DNA of 37,693 bases from a virus, in IMG/VR virus record IMGVR_UViG_3300030450_002819, positions 1-37,693 of that record, one strand, 5' to 3'. Numbering within the stretch: the first letter of the stretch is position 1; each line of letters opens with the position of its first letter. The notes beneath the pieces are model-generated. The model searched no databases, was not told where the DNA came from, and worked only from the letters and a program-made list of their open reading frames with translations. The position numbers and the translations under genes were made by a program. This document shows positions 6,714 to 12,618 of this stretch, one piece after another.

Positions 6714-8300
6714 TTAATTTGTGGTTTCTTCTGTCTCTGCTGGATTTGGTAGGTCTTCCATCTCTTCTTCTTCTGATGGAATAGATAACATTGTGTTTAA
6801 AGATTCTTGACCAGTCATTTCTATTTCAGTTTCTACATCTACCGAGGGGAGAATCTCACCTTTCTTTAGCTGTTCTAATAGTGTTTCTTGAGTTATTGCT
6901 CCATTAGTCCAAAGCTGTATATATTGCTGTACTTGGCTTCCATCTAACTGAGCTAGATCAAAGTCACGATCAAGGGAAACAAGAGGAGCCTCAGCACCAA
7001 TAAATTCAGCAGCTAAATCAAAGGCTTCTTGTAAACAAGCTTGCAAATCTTTAGAGACAACAGAAAGCAATGAATCTGAATCTGATCTTGAGATGGCTTT
7101 TGACTCAGCTGTTTCAGCTGCCATTTTCTGAGCAAATAAAGTACTAATTCCAAGATTGCTCATTTGACTTTCTAGCTCAGTAATAAATCCCTGTTGAGCA
7201 GCAAAAGCACTTGAGGCAGGTTCACAGAATGAAGCCTTGCCTTCTGGTGGTAAAAGAATTGCTGAGTTAGCACTAAGCCCAATTTCGTTGTCTGTATCGT
7301 CAAATCCTTGGAGGACAAGAATTGGTAGGGCAGCAACATGCAAGCTATGACTTAGATCGGCTGTCCTTTGACCGTGGGCAATGTTTAGGTTGGCTATAGG
7401 CAAAAGGGGCGGCTTGCTTATTAACTCGCCTTCCTTGCTGCTGTAGGTCACTGTCAGAGGTATTTTGCCTAGAGTTGTCTCGCCTTCCTGATGTATATAC
7501 CATTCATCATCAAGCTGCCTATATACCTTCCAGCTGCCAGGCTCTAAGACTCTTATCTGCCTCACAATATGATCACCAAATGCTCCTAAAGGTTCACTAA
7601 CAAGTTCATTAATTCTTATTTGTGTTATGGGTGCAATTGGTGAGCTTTGGTCTTTTCTCCATCCAAGTATGTTTTTTGCATCAACATTTATTAAGTAAGG
7701 CCTTAAGCCAAGAGCCCTTTCTTCTGCAAGATTTGAGGCTGCTTCTGTGCTTGGGTAATCTACTAAGACAGAACTGTGTCCATACAAAACAGAATTAATT
7801 GCTAGACGTCTTGCAAAACTATCGATATCAGTTCCAAATCCATCAACGTCTTTTGCAAAATCTTCCCAGTAAGGATCAACAGTGCCGTTGTCTGTTTTGC
7901 TTGATAGTTGTATTGGTTTTCTAAGGATTAAACCAGCGGCCTGTTCTGCAATTCTTACTGTATAAGGTGACAAAGTTGCATGAGAGACTCTTCGTTCCCA
8001 TGCGTCATTATCCTCTTTCGGCTCCTGAGGCAGAAAGGTGGAAGCGTACCTTCTAAAGTATTGGGTGCCACCAACACAGCAATCAACTGGCTGCCATGCC
8101 TCGCTCATATCCAAGACAGGGCCAGTGATCCAGCTGGGATCATCACCAGGATTATCATCATTATTAGGAAGAAGTGGATCTTCTGGGGCGTAGATTCCTG
8201 TTGGATAATTGTTTTCTGCCACGCTCTTGAATACGCTTGAATGTATATAGTTTAGTTTGCCTTCTGATGAACGAGGGATATGAATGCAAAAGGCTTTCAC
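6714..8300 (-). CDS. Portal protein (DUF4055-type)
   Basis: 528 aa from a GTG at 8300; a GTG at 8222 is an alternative that would avoid overlapping the plus-strand gene at 8267. Residues around 65-130 (DMSEAWQPVDCCVGGTQYFR; LSPYTVRIAEQAAGLILRKP) and the central part (HSLHVAALPILVLQGF) match the DUF4055 portal group of siphoviruses. The C-terminal 50 residues are Glu/Thr-rich and probably disordered. Portals form the dodecameric DNA channel at one capsid vertex. It is followed by the membrane operon and then MuF, but terminase lies 10 kb away on the opposite strand, an uncommon order. Confidence 0.85.
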   Translation of the reverse strand: MKAFCIHIPRSSEGKLNYIHSSVFKSVAENNYPTGIYAPEDPLLPNNDDNPGDDPSWITGPVLDMSEAWQPVDCCVGGTQYFRRYASTFLPQEPKEDNDAWERRVSHATLSPYTVRIAEQAAGLILRKPIQLSSKTDNGTVDPYWEDFAKDVDGFGTDIDSFARRLAINSVLYGHSSVLVDYPSTEAASNLAEERALGLRPYLINVDAKNILGWRKDQSSPIAPITQIRINELVSEPLGAFGDHIVRQIRVLEPGSWKVYRQLDDEWYIHQEGETTLGKIPLTVTYSSKEGELISKPPLLPIANLNIAHGQRTADLSHSLHVAALPILVLQGFDDTDNEIGLSANSAILLPPEGKASFCEPASSAFAAQQGFITELESQMSNLGISTLFAQKMAAETAESKAISRSDSDSLLSVVSKDLQACLQEAFDLAAEFIGAEAPLVSLDRDFDLAQLDGSQVQQYIQLWTNGAITQETLLEQLKKGEILPSVDVETEIEMTGQESLNTMLSIPSEEEEMEDLPNPAETEETTN

Positions 8301-8455
8301 ATGAGTTTGAACTAATAAGAATAAAAAGGCATGTGGAAGACATTGAAGACCCCGAACAGTTAAGGCTCTTAGTGCTTCATTTAGTAGGTTTACTTGATGG
8401 AGCTAAGGCAATGATTAAAGATTTAATAGAAGAACGCGACAGATCAGAGATATAA
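8267..8455 (+). CDS. nblA: NblA-like phycobilisome degradation adaptor (putative)
   Basis: 62 aa from ATG 8267 (the frame is open to ATG 8237). The core SHEFELIRIKRHVEDI, then DPEQLRLLV and a second helix with AMIKDLIEE, matches the NblA pattern: (E/Q)F(D/E)L in helix 1, V-x-DI before the turn, LxxL in helix 2 and an I-K-x-(M/L)-I end. Length is right for NblA (about 55-65 aa). NblA tethers phycobilisome proteins to Clp protease in cyanobacteria and is known from some cyanophages. It sits on the opposite strand to the portal, overlapping its 5' end. No clear Shine-Dalgarno. Alternative: another small two-helix cyanobacterial protein. Confidence 0.55.
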   Translation: MNEGYECKRLSHEFELIRIKRHVEDIEDPEQLRLLVLHLVGLLDGAKAMIKDLIEERDRSEI

Positions 8456-8470
8456 ATTCAATACCAATTG

Positions 8471-8611
8471 TTGCTGGGGGTTGAGTCGGTTCACATGAAG
8501 AATCTTCATACCGCCCTGTCTTCCCTTCATACACCTGCCAAGTGTTAATACTTGAGCATGAAGGTTATAACTTTCAGACTGTTTACGACGCAGTCATCGG
8601 ACCCCCAGCAA
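8471..8611. ncRNA. Four-helix structured RNA element (strand uncertain)
   Basis: A perfect 11-bp closing stem (8471-8481 with 8601-8611, TTGCTGGGGGT/ACCCCCAGCAA) encloses three hairpins: 8487-8490/8510-8513 plus 8495-8500/8504-8509; 8524-8530/8558-8564 with an inner 8539-8543/8550-8554; and 8577-8581/8591-8595. No convincing ORF occupies it. It lies after the NblA-like gene on the plus strand and just past the terminator of the minus-strand operon, so the plus strand is the likelier transcript. No known RNA family recognised. Confidence 0.55.
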
Positions 8612-8640
8612 ATAAAAAAGCCCCTGGGTTTAATAGGGGC
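8611..8640 (-). terminator. Rho-independent terminator of the 9059-8647 operon
   Basis: Minus-strand hairpin GCCCCT...AGGGGC (8620-8625 with 8635-8640) followed by TTTTTTATTT (8619-8611). It lies 6 nt after the stop of the 73-aa gene. Confidence 0.85.
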
Positions 8641-8646
8641 GGTAGG

Positions 8647-8868
8647 TTAGGCCATTGAGTTCATAAAGTTTATGGCCTTAGTTTCCTGTTTGTCAGCTTC
8701 CTCGCTGACCCATTTAACTAAATCCCTTTCTTTGAACCTTTTGGACCAGAGATCAGGGGTGATAACTTCGTACTCCCAAAGGGCTGTTTTGCAGCTTTCG
8801 TAAGTATGTCTGGATATCAACCTGTAGCCTCTGTCTTCGAGCCAAGTGTGGCAGTCGGTAAGACCCAT
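8647..8868 (-). CDS. Hypothetical protein, 73 aa
   Basis: Starts MGLTDCHTWLEDRGYRLISR; soluble, mixed charge, rich in Trp, Lys and Glu, no recognised domain. It begins 2 nt after the coiled-coil/membrane gene and ends at a strong terminator, so both form a two-gene operon from the promoter at 9303-9331. Real gene by operon position; function unknown. Confidence 0.6.
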   Translation of the reverse strand: MGLTDCHTWLEDRGYRLISRHTYESCKTALWEYEVITPDLWSKRFKERDLVKWVSEEADKQETKAINFMNSMA

Positions 8869-8870
8869 GA

Positions 8871-9059
8871 TCAGAAAACTCCTAGATCTTGATTAGCGAC
8901 GACTGCCCAAAATAGTGAGGCAGTTGCAAACGCTGTTAGGAAAAAGACCTGTTGTTCTAAGTTTGAAACTCGGCTATACAGCGTTTTGTTTCTTGTGCCT
9001 AAAACTTCATTCTGAGCTTTGACAGCATCATGTTCTTTTTCAAGTTGAGCTTTTAACAT
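8871..9059 (-). CDS. Coiled-coil protein with C-terminal membrane anchor, 62 aa
   Basis: ATG 9059 is chosen because GGAG lies 6 nt upstream; the frame is open to 9131, but that extension lies inside the folded leader. Residues 1-36 are a charged coiled coil (LKAQLEKEHDAVKAQNEVLG) and 38-57 a membrane segment (VFFLTAFATASLFWAVVAN). Same design as 6201-6410, again XhlA-like. It is preceded by an unusually structured 230-nt leader and shares a 13-nt ribosome-binding-site block with the 40-aa gene at 9501. Confidence 0.65.
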   Translation of the reverse strand: MLKAQLEKEHDAVKAQNEVLGTRNKTLYSRVSNLEQQVFFLTAFATASLFWAVVANQDLGVF

Positions 9060-9079
9060 TGATTGTCTCCATGTGAATT

Positions 9080-9295
9080 CGAGGCTCCCCTCGTTTTGTT
9101 TAGGGATGTTATCCCCTCCACCCACGGACAAGGGCGGCTTGCAAACAACTGGAGAACTACTCCAGATTTACCTCGGTATCAGAGGTGATTCCTAGCGGTG
9201 CGGGGGATTACGTGTTGCCCCCATCGTGGACCGCCTTGCCTAAGGGATTGATACGTGCCTGGAGGCCCAGGACCACGGATGAAATTTAATTCATC
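9080..9295 (-). ncRNA. Seven-hairpin structured 5' leader or ncRNA
   Basis: Minus-strand transcript from the promoter at 9303-9331. Pairings (plus coordinates): 9278-9283/9290-9295; 9258-9262/9267-9271; closing helix 9129-9133 and 9135-9137 with 9231-9238; inside it 9202-9206/9218-9222, 9170-9174/9182-9186 and 9149-9154/9160-9165; then 9103-9107/9111-9115 and 9080-9084/9089-9093. CCACGG occurs twice (9122-9127, 9273-9278), and either copy can pair with CGTGG at 9225-9229, giving mutually exclusive folds. No ORF fills it. It ends just before the start of the 62-aa gene, so it may be a cis-regulatory leader. Confidence 0.6.
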
Positions 9296-9302
9296 TGTAT
9301 AC

Positions 9303-9331
9303 AGTATACCATTACCGTTAAGGAACAGCAA
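9303..9331 (-). promoter_or_regulatory. Sigma-70-type promoter of the structured leader
   Basis: Minus strand: -35 TTGCTG (9326-9331), 17-nt spacer, -10 TATACT (9303-9308); expected start near 9296. The spacer side carries GTTCCTTAACGGTAAT (9311-9326), two mismatches from the recurring box. Confidence 0.75.
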
Positions 9332-9352
9332 TGGGAAGAACCGTACAAACAG

Positions 9353-9373
9353 AGAGGGCCCCTTTCGAGGCCC
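9353..9373 (-). terminator. Probable terminator after the 40-aa gene
   Basis: GC-rich hairpin GGGCC (9356-9360) with GGCCC (9369-9373), 5 nt past the stop of the small gene; the following minus-strand sequence (TCTCTGTTTGT) is T-rich but interrupted. It separates the 40-aa unit from the next promoter at 9331. Confidence 0.5.
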
Positions 9374-9378
9374 CTGGG

Positions 9379-9501
9379 TTATTTAAGCTTTTTAGGCTCG
9401 TTTGATTCCTTGAGAAGCTTGTCTGTCTCTCTCAGTTGTCTTGCATCAGATTGAGCAAGTTGTCTGAGCTTTGCGCGAAGTGCGTCAGCAAGTACGCCCA
9501 T
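9379..9501 (-). CDS. Small basic helical protein, 40 aa
   Basis: Starts MGVLADALRAKLRQLAQSDA and ends KKLK; predicted all-helical and amphipathic. GGAG lies 6-9 nt upstream of the ATG, and the 13-nt block AATTCACATGGAG (plus 9508-9520) is identical to that before the 62-aa gene (plus 9067-9079). A strong promoter (9542-9570) lies upstream and a hairpin follows, so it is a stand-alone transcription unit. Function unknown; a small early regulator is one possibility. Confidence 0.65.
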   Translation of the reverse strand: MGVLADALRAKLRQLAQSDARQLRETDKLLKESNEPKKLK

Positions 9502-9541
9502 AAGTGACTCCATGTGAATTAGGCCCTCCGGCCATTCATTC

Positions 9542-9570
9542 AGTATACCGAGGGGTAATATTTAAGTCAA
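9542..9570 (-). promoter_or_regulatory. Strong sigma-70 promoter with AGGGGTAAT box in the spacer
   Basis: Minus strand TTGACT (9565-9570), 17-nt spacer, TATACT (9542-9547), close to consensus. The spacer contains ATTACCCCT (AGGGGTAAT on the plus strand, 9551-9559), where a bound protein would block RNA polymerase. It drives the 40-aa gene. Confidence 0.8.
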
Positions 9571-9578
9571 TGAAAATT

Positions 9579-9809
9579 CTAAGATTCCCCTCTTCTCTTC
9601 CTAATAAATAATTTGAGCTCTTCTATTCTCTCCAGGGCCCTTTTGACTTCTTCTGAATCTTCGCGACAAAGATGAGCAAAGGGTGTCTCTTCTTCTGTAG
9701 GAAATCTTAGAGAGATACTCTCCCTTACAGATCTACGACCTCCGAAGGAAGTAACTGGAGTTGAATAAGCAGTTTCATCTTCTGCTATGGCACGTTGTCT
9801 TTTAGTCAT
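9579..9809 (-). CDS. Hypothetical protein, 76 aa
   Basis: Charged protein; the N-terminal half is Arg/Ser/Thr-rich and the C-terminal half (EDSEEVKRALERIEELKLFIR) is a helix. No domain recognised. It overlaps the stop of the 75-aa gene before it by 4 nt (ATGA), showing coupled translation in the early operon. Confidence 0.6.
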   Translation of the reverse strand: MTKRQRAIAEDETAYSTPVTSFGGRRSVRESISLRFPTEEETPFAHLCREDSEEVKRALERIEELKLFIRKRRGES

Positions 9810-10033
9810 GAGATCAGACTGAGGACATTTTGGCCATGAATAGACGGAGTTTTCAAATCATCCCAGAGTACGGAATAGTAATAAACCGTATGCCCCCTTT
9901 TCTCTTTCCTTGCAAAAGCCTCAAGGACTGTTCCTACTCTTTGAGGTAGAGAGTTGTCTCCACCAAGTTTCTGTTTCTTTACGCGGTCATCAGCGTTAAA
10001 CCTTTGACCAACTATCTTTCTTACTTGTGCCAT
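9806..10033 (-). CDS. Small SH3/KOW-like protein, 75 aa (unassigned)
   Basis: A basic N-terminus, then RVGTVLEAFARKEKRGHTVY and YSVLWDD: the GTV...Y-x-VLWDD pattern resembles small beta-barrel (SH3-like) domains of phage proteins that describe binding to DNA or other proteins. The resemblance is weak. ATG 10033 follows a 30-nt gap carrying an AGGGGTAAT copy (10047-10055). Part of the early operon. Confidence 0.6.
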   Translation of the reverse strand: MAQVRKIVGQRFNADDRVKKQKLGGDNSLPQRVGTVLEAFARKEKRGHTVYYYSVLWDDLKTPSIHGQNVLSLIS

Positions 10034-10046
10034 GTTATTGCTAGGG

Positions 10047-10055
10047 AGGGGTAAT
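10047..10055. promoter_or_regulatory. AGGGGTAAT box between early genes
   Basis: Exact AGGGGTAAT on the plus strand in the short gap between the excisionase-like gene and the 75-aa gene. No convincing -10/-35 pair is visible, so it may be an operator or an internal control point. Confidence 0.4.
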
Positions 10056-10063
10056 AGTTGGAA

Positions 10064-10291
10064 TTAAGCCATTTGCCTTAAGGCATTTTTATGAGGTTGC
10101 AATAAAGTCTTCTCCACTTTCACTAAATCCCAAAGTCTTTGACTGCGTGGATTAGATGGATTCTTAAGCCTATAATGTGTTCCTTGCTTGAATAATGGAT
10201 AACTCATTTCCAGTCTGCTCCTACCAATTTTGAGTCGTTCGCACAATTGACTTTTAGTAAGCCATTCTTTATGGGTTGCTGTTGTAGTCAT
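10064..10291 (-). CDS. Excisionase-like winged-helix DNA-binding protein
   Basis: 75 aa. EWLTKSQLCERLKIGRSRLE is a helix-turn-helix of the MerR/excisionase kind (W-L-T-x-x-x-L-x-x-x-L-x-I-x-R), followed by a wing-like segment (FKQGTHYRLKN...RLWDLVKVE). Small proteins like this act as recombination directionality factors (Xis) for tyrosine integrases, which fits the integrase and attP at 20-21.7 kb. A general transcription regulator is the alternative. It overlaps the stop of the preceding gene (ATGA). Confidence 0.6.
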   Translation of the reverse strand: MTTTATHKEWLTKSQLCERLKIGRSRLEMSYPLFKQGTHYRLKNPSNPRSQRLWDLVKVEKTLLQPHKNALRQMA

Positions 10292-10542
10292 CGGCCTTTG
10301 AGTTGGAGGATTTTAATTTTTAATGCTTTGGGATATCGATTAAGAGCAAACCTTCTAGCTTCTTTTGCTGAGCTGGCCGGTATCCAATCTTTCATAGGTC
10401 TAGTTTCATCTGCAAATGTAATTAACATTAGAAACTTTTTTGCATTCACTAGATCTGTTCTGCTTGTACCAACGCCTAATTTTGCATCAGGGTCAATCTT
10501 TGCAATCATTGCTTTATAAGGTTTGTCTCTTTTAAAGCTCAT
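10288..10542 (-). CDS. Hypothetical protein, 84 aa
   Basis: Basic small protein (MSFKRDKPYKAMIAKIDPDA...) with the segment WIPASSAKEARRFALNRYP in its C-terminal half, suggestive of an alpha/beta fold. No family recognised. Both ends overlap neighbouring genes by ATGA, so it is a well-supported member of the early operon. Confidence 0.6.
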   Translation of the reverse strand: MSFKRDKPYKAMIAKIDPDAKLGVGTSRTDLVNAKKFLMLITFADETRPMKDWIPASSAKEARRFALNRYPKALKIKILQLKGR

Positions 10543-10691
10543 TGATCTAGAGGTGGATATCTACTCGAATTGGTGTAGTAGATTCTTTCAAGTCTGTCCA
10601 GTCTGGTGGATACCTCGTTAAGTTTTGCCAGGCAGTAGTCAAGCTTTTCTGAGTCAGATAAAGGTTCCATTTCATTATTTTCGTGACCCAT
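10539..10691 (-). CDS. Small coiled-coil protein, 50 aa
   Basis: Begins MGHENNEMEPLSDSEKLDYC and continues with a heptad helix (LAKLNEVSTRLDRLERIYY). Its ATG overlaps the stop of the SSB-like gene (TAATG) and its TGA overlaps the next ATG (ATGA), so it exactly fills the gap between two coupled genes. Function unknown; the helix suggests oligomerisation. Confidence 0.65.
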   Translation of the reverse strand: MGHENNEMEPLSDSEKLDYCLAKLNEVSTRLDRLERIYYTNSSRYPPLDQ

Positions 10692-11065
10692 TAGAAAGGT
10701 ATTTCATCATCATCCAAGTCAACTGGTGAAGGAGCTGGTGGTTCTATTTTTTGTGGGTTGATAGTTCCCCAGGCGCCATAGCCGTCTTCATCAAATTGTG
10801 AGACTTTGCCCTTCCCTGCAATTTCAATAACTACTACTTGTATTTCTTGCTTAGAAGCATAGTCATACACTTTACCGTTCTTATGATTAGCTGGATTATC
10901 AGCCTTATTCATTAAATGGGCGCAGAAATCAGGAATAGATTCTAGTGGGATTTTAAAAACTATCCTTTTTGGATTGGGTCCATTTGAATCGTATTTATTG
11001 TCTTGAACTTGCCACCGTATTGGGTGAGTAAGCGCAGGTACAAATTTTTTGAAAGAGTCAGTCAT
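10691..11065 (-). CDS. Single-stranded DNA-binding-like protein
   Basis: 124 aa. The last residues are Pro-rich linker plus SPVDLDDDEIPF, very close to the conserved acidic DDDIPF tip of bacterial SSB, which docks recombination and replication proteins. The N-terminal 90 residues are beta-rich (RIVFKIPLESIPDFC; EIQVVVIEIAGKGKV), as expected for an OB fold, though no SSB motif is obvious. Its place beside ERF, exonuclease and RusA genes supports a role in coating ssDNA during recombination or replication. Confidence 0.7.
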   Translation of the reverse strand: MTDSFKKFVPALTHPIRWQVQDNKYDSNGPNPKRIVFKIPLESIPDFCAHLMNKADNPANHKNGKVYDYASKQEIQVVVIEIAGKGKVSQFDEDGYGAWGTINPQKIEPPAPSPVDLDDDEIPF

Positions 11066-11334
11066 CGAATTTTTTTGATTTGAGGATGGGTTGCAATTAA
11101 AATTTTTAAGGCACTTGATCGGTTCAGATTATTTTCTCTTGCATAGGCATAGAACCGTGTGAATAAACCAGGTTCTAATTTTGCCTGTACTAGAAATTCA
11201 TTGAAATAACTTTCAGGTAAAGAGCCTTCATTATCATTTTTTAAATCTTCTTTTCTTTCATGGGCGTGAGCATTTTGTTTCTTTGTTAACTCCGCCATTT
11301 GTTCGCGGAATTGCTCCGCGTCACTAGTTGTCAT
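11062..11334 (-). CDS. Hypothetical protein, 90 aa
   Basis: ATG 11334 (MTTSDAEQFREQMAELTKKQ) is preferred over an upstream start at 11412 because the latter would lie well inside the preceding gene. Charged and mostly helical; the C-terminal part (YARENNLNRSSALKILIATH) looks like a small helix-turn-helix or ribbon-helix-helix. It overlaps the preceding gene by 11 nt and the SSB-like gene by 4 nt (ATGA). No function assigned. Confidence 0.6.
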   Translation of the reverse strand: MTTSDAEQFREQMAELTKKQNAHAHERKEDLKNDNEGSLPESYFNEFLVQAKLEPGLFTRFYAYARENNLNRSSALKILIATHPQIKKIR

Positions 11335-11557
11335 TTGTAAACCACTCCCCTTTGCCTGCAAGATCCCCTGCATAAAGAAAGGTAAATTTACGAATTTTAA
11401 AAAGCGTTTCAAGTCCTAATTCATCACAATGGAGTATTGATTTGAATTGAGCAAGAAAGTCATGGGCTTCTTCTTTCGTCTTGTATTTGGTGGCATTGTT
11501 AGGAGTGATAACCCATTTAATTCCACTGAGGACTTCATCCAATTTCCCTCCAACATT
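11324..11557 (-). CDS. Hypothetical protein, about 77 aa
   Basis: ATG 11557 has a good Shine-Dalgarno (AGAGGA, 6 nt away). The frame stays open to 11749 and the stretch QTWYCLQSPRGFL just upstream also looks protein-like, so a longer product from a TTG (11629) or ATG (11665) is possible; that would overlap the 81-aa gene more deeply. The sequence KWVITPNNATKYKTKEEAHD suggests a small beta-alpha domain. Not recognised. Confidence 0.55.
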   Translation of the reverse strand, partial: NVGGKLDEVLSGIKWVITPNNATKYKTKEEAHDFLAQFKSILHCDELGLETLFKIRKFTFLYAGDLAGKGEWFTNDN

Positions 11558-11780
11558 CATGAGGAATCCTCTTGGGGATTGGAGGCAATACCAAGTTTGT
11601 TTGATCGGTCTTAATTGCTTTGATAGCAATTCTGATTGTGGCGATATGCTTAACGGTTTGTGCATACCTTCCAAGTTGATCTTTGCCTTTGTATAGGTTA
11701 GCCCTGTCGAGGAGTAATGAAAGGGCGCGTGATAATTCTGCTTTTGCATTGTTTATATGGTCCTCAGGTTCTAGGGTCAT
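11535..11780 (-). CDS. Hypothetical helical protein, 81 aa
   Basis: Begins MTLEPEDHINNAKAELSRAL, mostly helical through residue 60, then a Pro-rich end (LVLPPIPKRIPHECW). Starts 17 nt inside the 3' end of the ERF gene and overlaps the start of the next gene. No family recognised; it may assist recombination given its place right behind ERF. Confidence 0.55.
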   Translation of the reverse strand: MTLEPEDHINNAKAELSRALSLLLDRANLYKGKDQLGRYAQTVKHIATIRIAIKAIKTDQTNLVLPPIPKRIPHECWREIG

Positions 11781-12520
11781 TTTTTTTGTTTAGTAAAGCT
11801 TTGCTGGTTCTTAATTCACGTTCTAAGAAATCTAATTTAGCTGTTTTGTTTAAAGCATCTTTTGAAAATTCTTCTCCAAACTCTTTAGTAAAAGACTCTA
11901 GTATTGCAAGCCCCTTATCAGGATGGCTTTTGTAAAATGTCCTCATGGCTTGTACCATCTTTGCTGCCCTATGCTCTAGCAGATCGTCTATAGATTCTTG
12001 TTCCTTAGGGGTAACACGATTAGGCAAGGGGGGATTCTTTTTCCCCCTAGAGCTGCTTGGTTCATCGTTGACAACATTGCATGATTCTCCATCATCGTCA
12101 TCATTTGCTAAACCATAAGCACCCCATAAAAGATATTTTTTCCCGTAGGTAAGGGCTGATCCAAATGCTTGGCTTTGGTTAGAAGCGCCTTGAATTCTTG
12201 TAGGCAAAGGATACTCACTGATAAGGTCTTCTCCACTTGGTACATGTACAACAGTTAATCGAAGTAAAACAAAATCTTCTCCAACTGGATGAAGTGTTTC
12301 TGTGTGAACAAGGCCAAATCTTGTAGCTTCTTGTACTGCCTTAAGAGTTGATTTCAAGTCTGTATAAGGATTTTTGTGCTGACCTTTTTTTTCTCCAAGG
12401 CCAGCAGCTATTTTGGTTTTTTGAAATTCTAAAAGAGCTTCATAAATTCCTGTAGGCGCTCGCCCTTTTGTTGGTGCTCCTGCCTTAGGAGAATGCGTGA
12501 CTGGATTTGTGATTGTCCAT
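11764..12520 (-). CDS. ERF-family single-strand annealing protein (5' end needs a +1 shift or unusual start)
   Basis: Conserved ERF features are clear: GIYEALLEFQ, NPYTDLKSTLKAVQEA, LISEYPLPTRIQG and SQAFGSALTYGKKYLLWGAY followed by DDDDGE. ERF proteins anneal complementary ssDNA strands in phage recombination, usually with an exonuclease; one is encoded at 14778-15500. The frame is open from 12534 to 11764, yet its first ordinary start (TTG 12357) would delete the conserved GIYEALLEFQ/NPYTDL part. An ATG at 12520, about 10 nt after the predicted transcription start, is in the next frame and meets TAA at 12485-12487 (UCC UAA), where a +1 slip would enter the ERF frame. Non-ATG initiation or a sequence error are alternatives. 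Confidence 0.8.
12000..12015. promoter_or_regulatory. Intragenic copy of GTTCCTTAGGGGTAAT box
   Basis: GTTCCTTAGGGGTAAC inside the ERF gene; its first 15 bases are identical to 15515-15529. No clear promoter accompanies it. Could be an operator or a chance result of coding for TPKEQ. Confidence 0.3.
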
Positions 12521-12536
12521 TTTGCGGTGCCTAATC

Positions 12537-12564
12537 AGTATACCGTTTGATTCTTCCTAAGCAA
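12537..12564 (-). promoter_or_regulatory. Sigma-70-type promoter for ERF operon
   Basis: Minus strand -35 TTGCTT (12559-12564), 16-nt spacer, -10 TATACT (12537-12542). Predicted start near 12530, only about 10 nt before ATG 12520. The -10 context CGGTATACTG is shared with the 9.5- and 15.5-kb promoters. Confidence 0.7.
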
Positions 12565-12591
12565 TACTATTTCGTGATTGTTCTTGATTGA

Positions 12592-12611
12592 GAATGTACA
12601 TTTTTACATTC
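12592..12611. promoter_or_regulatory. Palindromic operator-like site
   Basis: GAATGTA (12592-12598) and TACATTC (12605-12611) form a perfect 7-bp inverted repeat. It lies 28 bp upstream of the ERF promoter -35 and just after the end of the regulator-like gene. No T-run follows on either strand, so a protein-binding site is more likely than a terminator. Confidence 0.45.
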
Positions 12612-12618
12612 GCTTATT

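Noticed and set aside
12357-12357. TTG as the ERF start
   Set aside because: It would remove the conserved GIYEALLEFQ and NPYTDL segments present just upstream in the same frame.
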